NCBI GenBank assembly: GCA_903932545.1
Contig: CAIZGT010000440.1
Coordinates: 1-11,546, forward strand
Direction of reading: 5' to 3'
Source of the DNA: an uncultured Rhodospirillales bacterium
Lineage (GTDB): Bacteria; Pseudomonadota; Alphaproteobacteria; Acetobacterales; Acetobacteraceae
DNA length: 11,546 nucleotides
A program made the position numbers and the translations under genes. The notes beneath the pieces are model-generated. The model saw nothing but the letters and a program-made list of their open reading frames with translations. It was not told the origin of the DNA and ran no database searches. Below are positions 7,394 to 11,546 of this stretch, piece by piece (position 1 is the first letter of the stretch; each line of letters opens with the position of its first letter).

Positions 7394-8611
7394 ATGCGCT
7401 ATCTGTTCATTCACCAGAACTTCCCCGGACAATATCTCCATATTGTCCGGCACCTGGCGGCTGACCCGCGCAATGACGTGGTGTTCGCCTCGGAGATGAG
7501 CGACGGCAATATTCCTGGCGTGCGGCGGATCAATTACAGCTTCGGCCGCAAGCCGCGCCAGGATTTGCATGCCTGCGTGCGGGATTGGGAGGCGGCGGTG
7601 AAGCGGGCTGAGCGGGTTGAGGCGCTGGTCCGCAAACTGGTGCCGCTCGGCTTCAAGCCCGACATCATCATCGGCCATCACGGCTGGGGCGAATTGCTCA
7701 ACCTGCCCGATATCTGGCCGGATGTGCCGATACTGGGCTATTTCGAGTTCTATTATCACACCGCTGGATATGACGTGAATTTCGACCCGGAATATCCGAT
7801 GGGGCCGAATTTCGAGCCAGCGGTGCGGGCGATGAACACCATCAACCACGCCGCCATCGCGCTTGGCCAGCACGGCCAATCGCCAACCCGGTTTCAGCTC
7901 GGCGCATATCCGGAGTGGGCGCGGACGCGGATTGAACTGCTGCCCGAAGGCGCGCGGCTCGATCAGTGCAAGCCCGATCCCACCATTCGCCGCGATATGC
8001 TGGAAATCGACGGCATGCAGATCGCGCCCAGCGATAAATTGATCACCTATGTTGCGCGCAACCTTGAGCCGTATCGCGGTTTTCACGTGATGATGCGCGC
8101 ATTGCCGCGTTTGCTGGCCGCGCGCCCGGATCTCAAAGTGGTGATGGTGGGCGGCAATGACGTGAGTTACGGCGCCAAGCTCGATGGCACCACTTGGAAG
8201 GATTACTTCACCCGCCAACTGCCCACCGGCACTGATCTGGAGCGGGTGCGGATGCCGGGGCAAGTGCCGTATGACACCTATCTGAAACTGCTGCAGCGAT
8301 CAGATGCGCATGTCTATCTCACTTACCCCTTCGTCGCTTCGTGGTCGCTACGTGAGGCGTTGGCGAGTGGATGTGTGGTGGTGGGGGCAGATGTGGCCGC
8401 GGTGCAGGAATTTGTCACTGATGGGCGCAACGGGCGGCTCGTGAGGCCGCTTGATCCGGTGCATGTGACCGAGACGGTGCTAGAACTGTTGGAAGACGAG
8501 CCACAGGCGAAGCGCCTGCGCCACGGTGCGCGGCGCTATGCTGAGCAGAATCTGGATATGCGCATCCACATCGCCGCGTTTGAGGCGCGGATTGCGGAGT
8601 TGGTGGGCTAG
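7394..8611 (+). CDS. GT-B glycosyltransferase, family 4 type
   Basis: The ATG at 7394 gives 405 residues beginning MRYLFIHQNFPGQ, the typical first beta-strand and loop of this family. A longer reading from 7286 would overlap the preceding gene by 77 bases and add a proline/arginine-rich leader that looks non-native. The N-terminal domain carries IIGHHGWGE near residues 91-100 and LGYFEFYY, as in the Pfam group of family-4-like N-terminal domains often found in alphaproteobacterial polysaccharide loci. The C-terminal Rossmann domain has ARNLEPYRGFHVMMRALP, VVMVGG, and a donor-site region FVASWSLREALASG, where the second glutamate of the usual E-x7-E pair is present and the first is replaced by Phe. 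The protein is soluble and probably membrane-associated through its acceptor. It is the last gene of the plus-strand block and likely acts with the fused GT2/GT4 enzyme on one glycan. Donor and acceptor are unknown. Confidence 0.92.
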   Translation: MRYLFIHQNFPGQYLHIVRHLAADPRNDVVFASEMSDGNIPGVRRINYSFGRKPRQDLHACVRDWEAAVKRAERVEALVRKLVPLGFKPDIIIGHHGWGELLNLPDIWPDVPILGYFEFYYHTAGYDVNFDPEYPMGPNFEPAVRAMNTINHAAIALGQHGQSPTRFQLGAYPEWARTRIELLPEGARLDQCKPDPTIRRDMLEIDGMQIAPSDKLITYVARNLEPYRGFHVMMRALPRLLAARPDLKVVMVGGNDVSYGAKLDGTTWKDYFTRQLPTGTDLERVRMPGQVPYDTYLKLLQRSDAHVYLTYPFVASWSLREALASGCVVVGADVAAVQEFVTDGRNGRLVRPLDPVHVTETVLELLEDEPQAKRLRHGARRYAEQNLDMRIHIAAFEARIAELVG

Positions 8612-8626
8612 AGTCTCCCCAATCGC

Positions 8627-9490
8627 CTAAAACCGATACAGCCTATGCGGATTGCCCACCATCAGCTTGCCCATCGCCTCGTCTGACGGGGCGATCTCGG
8701 CGATTAAATCCACCAGCGCGCCGTCATCCGGGATCGGGCCTTGATGGTTCGGGTGCGGCCAATCGGTGCCCCACAGCACGCGGTCAGGGAAACGCGCCAC
8801 CAGATCGCGCGCCATTGCCATCGCGTCGGCATAGGGCGGACCCATCCGCGAAGCGCGGTCGCAGCCCGAGACTTTGACCCAGAAGAGCTCATCCTCCATC
8901 GCGCGCAACAGCGATTGATAGGCGGGCTGGTTCAACCCAAGCCCGGCATCGATGCGCGCCATGTGGTCGATCACCACTGGGACCGGGCTTTCCTTCAACA
9001 CGGGGATAAGTTCGTCGATCAGCCCGGCTTCAAAATGCACCTGCAAATGCCAGCCGAGTTCAGCAAGCCTGCCCGCCATCGCCACAAGTTCGGTCGGCGT
9101 GGCGGAGCGTGCGAGATGGGACATGAAGTTGAAGCGCACGCCGCAGAAGCCCTGCGCGTCCAGCGCCTTGATGTCGGCCAATGGCGCGTTGTGCGGCAAC
9201 AGCGCCACGGCTTTATAACGCCCTGCACGCGCGGCAATCGCATCAGCAGTGGCGCGGTTGTCAAATCCATGCGCGCCGGATTGCACGATCACGCAGGTCT
9301 CAATTCCCAGCATGTCGTGCAGCGCGAACAGCTTCTCCTTCGGCGCATCGGCTGGTTTGAAGCGGGCGTCGGCCGGGTAGGGGAACACCGCTTGCGGGCC
9401 GAACACGTGGCAATGCGTGTCACATGATCCAGCGGGCAGCTTCAGCCGTGGGGCGGAGGGGGCGGCGTGGAAGCTCACCGCGCCGCTCAC
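8627..9490 (-). CDS. LigI-like amidohydrolase (2-pyrone-4,6-dicarboxylate lactonase family)
   Basis: This 287-residue TIM-barrel metal-dependent hydrolase of the amidohydrolase-2 group has features in LigI-like order: DTHCHVFG at 24-31 (the HxH pair), QSGAHGFDN at 70-78, VRFNF at 118-122, HFEAGL at 152-157, VIDHMAR at 173-179, GCDR at 209-212, and WGTDWPHPN at 240-248 with the catalytic aspartate 243. LigI opens the lactone ring of 2-pyrone-4,6-dicarboxylate in protocatechuate and lignin breakdown; its relatives hydrolyse other small lactones or carboxylates. The ring-opening chemistry is likely, but the exact substrate is uncertain. The likely start is GTG (9488-9490 on the plus strand), overlapping the stop of the upstream gene by four bases (GTGA). 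This points to translational coupling, and there is no room for its own promoter. It is the last gene of the minus-strand operon and converges on the glycosyltransferase gene with 15 bases between stops. Confidence 0.88.
   Translation of the reverse strand: MSGAVSFHAAPSAPRLKLPAGSCDTHCHVFGPQAVFPYPADARFKPADAPKEKLFALHDMLGIETCVIVQSGAHGFDNRATADAIAARAGRYKAVALLPHNAPLADIKALDAQGFCGVRFNFMSHLARSATPTELVAMAGRLAELGWHLQVHFEAGLIDELIPVLKESPVPVVIDHMARIDAGLGLNQPAYQSLLRAMEDELFWVKVSGCDRASRMGPPYADAMAMARDLVARFPDRVLWGTDWPHPNHQGPIPDDGALVDLIAEIAPSDEAMGKLMVGNPHRLYRF
9487..9490 (-). other. GTGA start/stop overlap coupling two genes
   Basis: On the minus strand the four bases GTGA carry both the GTG start of the LigI-like gene and the TGA stop of the upstream decarboxylase-family gene. 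This supports the GTG as the true start and suggests coupled translation. Confidence 0.75.
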
Positions 9491-10038
9491 GCATCCAACT
9501 CCGGGCTCTCGCCTGCGGGCACATCCACCTCAAACGCGTTGATCGTCATCGAGATCAGCGAATAATAGCCGAGCACGCCGATCAGATCGACCAGCCGCCC
9601 CTCGCCGAGCACCGCGATAGCTGACGTATAGAGCGCGTTGTGCAGGCGGCGATGGGTGCACATCGCGAGTGCCACTTCATAGACCACTTTCTCCTCAGGA
9701 TCGGCGAACACCGGCGTCAAGCAGGTGCGGATGGCCTCAACAATCTCGGGTGAAACGCCGGCATTCAGCGCGTGCTTTTTGTGGGCGAACCACTCGAATT
9801 CCGAGCTCCAAGCCCGCGCCGTCACCAGAATGGCGAGTTCGGAGAGTGGTTTGGAGAGCGAGGAATTATAGCGGCAATACTCGCCCAATTCCTGCGCCTT
9901 GGCCGCAAGACCGGGCCTGCGCAGCCACACTGCCAATGGCCCGCGCACGTTGCCGCGTGGGCCTCTGGCGATGGCGTCATAAACCACTTTCTGCTCGGCA
10001 GAGAGGGTGGCTTTATCAAGGTCAGGCAAACGGGCCAT
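9487..10038 (-). CDS. Carboxymuconolactone-decarboxylase-family protein
   Basis: The 183 residues form a helical protein of the CMD/AhpD superfamily. The core stretch runs from SELAILVTARAW (about 66-77) through SSEFEWFAHKKHALNAGVS (about 78-96) to IVEAI, the arrangement seen in this superfamily. The C-x-x-C redox pair that defines AhpD-like peroxidase partners is absent; the three cysteines (55, 106, 127) are scattered. E82, W83 and H86 occupy the usual active-site helix. A non-redox role, such as decarboxylation of a lactone acid or an accessory step in ring-product breakdown, is therefore more likely than peroxide defence. True gamma-carboxymuconolactone decarboxylases are shorter (about 120-130 residues), so this belongs to a longer and largely uncharacterised branch. 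Its ATG overlaps the upstream stop by one base (TAATG), and its own stop overlaps the LigI-like start. A shared pathway with that enzyme is inferred from this coupling. Confidence 0.9.
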   Translation of the reverse strand: MARLPDLDKATLSAEQKVVYDAIARGPRGNVRGPLAVWLRRPGLAAKAQELGEYCRYNSSLSKPLSELAILVTARAWSSEFEWFAHKKHALNAGVSPEIVEAIRTCLTPVFADPEEKVVYEVALAMCTHRRLHNALYTSAIAVLGEGRLVDLIGVLGYYSLISMTINAFEVDVPAGESPELDA

Positions 10039-10646
10039 TACGCACCCTCCGGGACTTTTGTGGCATCAATGATGGGGAATTGCGCGCGCATCGACTCCAG
10101 CCAAGCGACAAGCTTTGGATGTGTCGGGCGCCAAGCCACCGGCTTGCGCCAGTCTAGATAACCAAGTGCGCAGACCAGGCCGATGCCCGCGAGATCAAGC
10201 GCCAAGGCCGGCGGGGTGGCCTCCAACGCCGCCAACCCGCGTTCGACCTTGCCGCGCTGATGATCGAGCCAGCGCCGGGAGATATGCTCCGGCTCACGGA
10301 ACCGCGCCTCATACACCATCAGCAACCCAGATTCCGTCACCCCGTCGATCAGGCGTGCCAAAGTAAGCACGCGATAGCGATCAAGCCCGCTGGTGGCCAC
10401 CAGTGCGGTGCTGCCCGCTTGCTCTTGCAGAAATTCGAGGATCACACCGCTGTCGTATAGCGGCGTGCCGTCCTCCAGCAGCAGGCACGGCATTTTGCCC
10501 AACGGGTTCTGGTGGCGCAGCGTATCCGCAGGGTCGAGCGTGTCGGCGGGAACAAGGTTGAGGTGATCCTGCAATCCAAGCACGGCCGCGCCAATCCGCA
10601 CTTTGCGGCCGAACGGCGAGGTTGGGGTGGTGCGCAGGGTGAACAT
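10038..10646 (-). CDS. Glutathione S-transferase, YibF-like
   Basis: This 202-residue protein has an N-terminal thioredoxin-fold domain and an all-helical C-terminal domain. Visible motifs are TSPFGRKVR at about 9-17, where Ser10 is the likely catalytic or glutathione-activating residue, NPLGKMPCL at about 47-55 with the conserved cis-proline 53, and YDSGVILEFL at about 64-73, which holds the Asp-Ser pair that binds the gamma-glutamyl part of glutathione. The C-terminal DLAGIGLVCALGYLDWR region matches the N-capping helix of bacterial YibF-type GSTs. It probably conjugates or isomerises an electrophilic intermediate, or acts as a glutathione-dependent reductase. Its place between an importer ATPase and two catabolic-looking enzymes suggests it helps process the same compound, but the substrate is unknown. 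The start is ATG at 10644-10646 (plus-strand numbering), with AGGAG seven bases upstream. Confidence 0.92.
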   Translation of the reverse strand: MFTLRTTPTSPFGRKVRIGAAVLGLQDHLNLVPADTLDPADTLRHQNPLGKMPCLLLEDGTPLYDSGVILEFLQEQAGSTALVATSGLDRYRVLTLARLIDGVTESGLLMVYEARFREPEHISRRWLDHQRGKVERGLAALEATPPALALDLAGIGLVCALGYLDWRKPVAWRPTHPKLVAWLESMRAQFPIIDATKVPEGA

Positions 10647-10653
10647 CGTCGGG

Positions 10654-10658
10654 CTCCT
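10654..10658 (-). promoter_or_regulatory. Shine-Dalgarno sequence of the glutathione S-transferase gene
   Basis: On the minus strand AGGAG lies seven bases before the GST ATG, immediately after the stop codon (TAG) of the ABC ATPase gene. It confirms the GST start and indicates that the GST is translated independently within the shared transcript. Confidence 0.8.
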
Positions 10659-11546
10659 CTAAACGACAGGGATCATCGTCACGCCATCCGGATCGATGGT
10701 CAGTGTTACCTCGCTGCCCGCCGCCCAGCTCCGTGCGGGGCTGATCTGCACCCGATACAGCGTCTCGCCGATGCGCACGGTGAGGTCGGCGATGTTGCCG
10801 AGGAACTGGCAGGAGGCAACGACGCCGCGATATTGGTTGGGGCCGTCAATTTCTTGGGCGCCAACGCGAATTTCCTCGGGTCGCACGATCAGCCGCACCT
10901 GCTCGCCGATTTCAAACCCACCTTGGCAGGCGACGAAGAAGGTGCCGTTGGCGAGTTTGACGGTGGTGCTCTCGCTCGCCTCGATCACTGTGCCAGCTAG
11001 CGTGTTGGCCAGCCCGATGAAGCCCGCTGAGAACAGTGTGGCCGGGCGGCGATAAATCTCCTGCGGCGCGCCGATTTGTTCGATGCGCCCCTTGTTCATC
11101 AGCACCACGCGATCAGCCACCACCATCGCTTCCTGCTGATCATGCGTGACATAGATCGCGGTGATGCCAAGCCGTTGTTGCAACTGGCGCAACTCGAAGC
11201 GCATATGCTCGCGCAGCTGTGCATCAAGGTTGGACAGCGGTTCGTCGAACAGCAGAACCTTTGGGCGCAATGCAACAGCACGCGCCAGCGCCACGCGCTG
11301 TTGTTGGCCGCCGCTGAGTTCGTGCATGCCGCGATGCGCAAAGCCGGTCAGTCCCACCAAGTCCAGCGCCTCCATCACGGCCGTCTCGATGGTGGCGCGT
11401 GTGAGCTTGCGCAGGCGCAGACCGAACGCGAGGTTTTCGGCCACACTCATATGCGGCCAGACCGCATAGGACTGGAACACCATCCCCATCTGCCGCTGCT
11501 CCGGCGGGGTGGACTGGCCGGGAGTGGAGACCGGCTTGCCGTCGAG
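10659..11546 (-). CDS. ABC importer ATP-binding protein, iron(III)/polyamine type, 5' end missing
   Basis: The reading frame is open to the right edge, so the methionine at 11489 is internal and the N-terminus with Walker A lies outside the window. About 295 residues are visible. They begin just before the Q-loop (MGMVFQSYAVWPHMSV), followed by the signature LSGGQQQRVALARA, Walker B VLLFDE with the D-loop SNLD, and the switch histidine in YVTHDQQEAM. A C-terminal TOBE-like beta domain follows, with IVRPEEIRVG and, near the end, LTIDPDGVTMIPV. This is the architecture of FbpC/PotA-type import ATPases (iron(III), polyamines, phosphonates, thiamine), as distinct from the exporter at the left of the window. 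Permease and binding-protein genes are not in the window and may lie further right. It is the first visible gene of the minus-strand operon; the GST gene starts 12 bases downstream. The ligand cannot be decided from the ATPase. Confidence 0.94.
   Translation of the reverse strand, partial: LDGKPVSTPGQSTPPEQRQMGMVFQSYAVWPHMSVAENLAFGLRLRKLTRATIETAVMEALDLVGLTGFAHRGMHELSGGQQQRVALARAVALRPKVLLFDEPLSNLDAQLREHMRFELRQLQQRLGITAIYVTHDQQEAMVVADRVVLMNKGRIEQIGAPQEIYRRPATLFSAGFIGLANTLAGTVIEASESTTVKLANGTFFVACQGGFEIGEQVRLIVRPEEIRVGAQEIDGPNQYRGVVASCQFLGNIADLTVRIGETLYRVQISPARSWAAGSEVTLTIDPDGVTMIPVV

Noticed and set aside
8600..8622. Imperfect hairpin between the convergent genes (TTGGTGGG pairing with CTCCCCAA, 7-base loop)
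   Set aside because: The stem has one mismatch and one G-T pair and no T-run follows on either strand, so it cannot be called a terminator with confidence, although its position would suit one.
8741..9427. Plus-strand open frame of 228 residues opposite the LigI-like gene
   Set aside because: Histidine- and arginine-rich product with no motif, lying entirely within a strongly supported gene on the other strand.

Overview
The window is gene-dense, high-GC DNA (rich in GCG, CGC and CTG codons) of the kind found in Alphaproteobacteria. The families present (type I secretion exporter, large Sel1-repeat protein, fused glycosyltransferases, a LigI-type amidohydrolase beside a carboxymuconolactone-decarboxylase-family protein) would fit a Rhodospirillales/Acetobacteraceae-like organism. 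That placement is inferred from gene content and style only; no RNA gene or marker protein fixes it.

The window holds two convergent gene blocks. The left block (positions 1 to 8611, plus strand) has six genes, read in order: the C-terminal part of a type I secretion ABC exporter, its HlyD-type membrane fusion partner, a 591-residue Sel1-repeat protein, a fused GT2/GT4 two-domain glycosyltransferase, an unrecognised two-domain protein whose C-terminal half resembles hydrophobic-W (ChW) repeats, and a second GT-B glycosyltransferase. Gaps between them are 3, 30, 1, 69 and 31 bases, which suggests one transcription unit. The simplest reading is a locus that exports a large surface protein by type I secretion and glycosylates it or makes an associated glycan. 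The exported substrate and the outer-membrane TolC-like channel are not in the window.

The right block (8627 to 11546, minus strand) reads from the right edge leftward: the ATPase of an iron/polyamine-type ABC importer (5' end outside the window), a YibF-like glutathione S-transferase, a cysteine-motif-less carboxymuconolactone-decarboxylase-family protein, and a LigI-like amidohydrolase. The last three are tightly coupled: TAATG and GTGA overlaps join them, and a clear Shine-Dalgarno sequence precedes the first. This looks like a small catabolic or uptake operon for an aromatic-derived or carboxylated compound, substrate unknown.

The two blocks meet tail to tail with only 15 bases between stop codons. 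There is no stretch over 300 bases without a gene, and I see no tRNA, rRNA, CRISPR array, insertion sequence or attachment site. The part most worth following up is the left block, where a secretion pair is combined with a Sel1 scaffold, two glycosyltransferases and a ChW-like protein.
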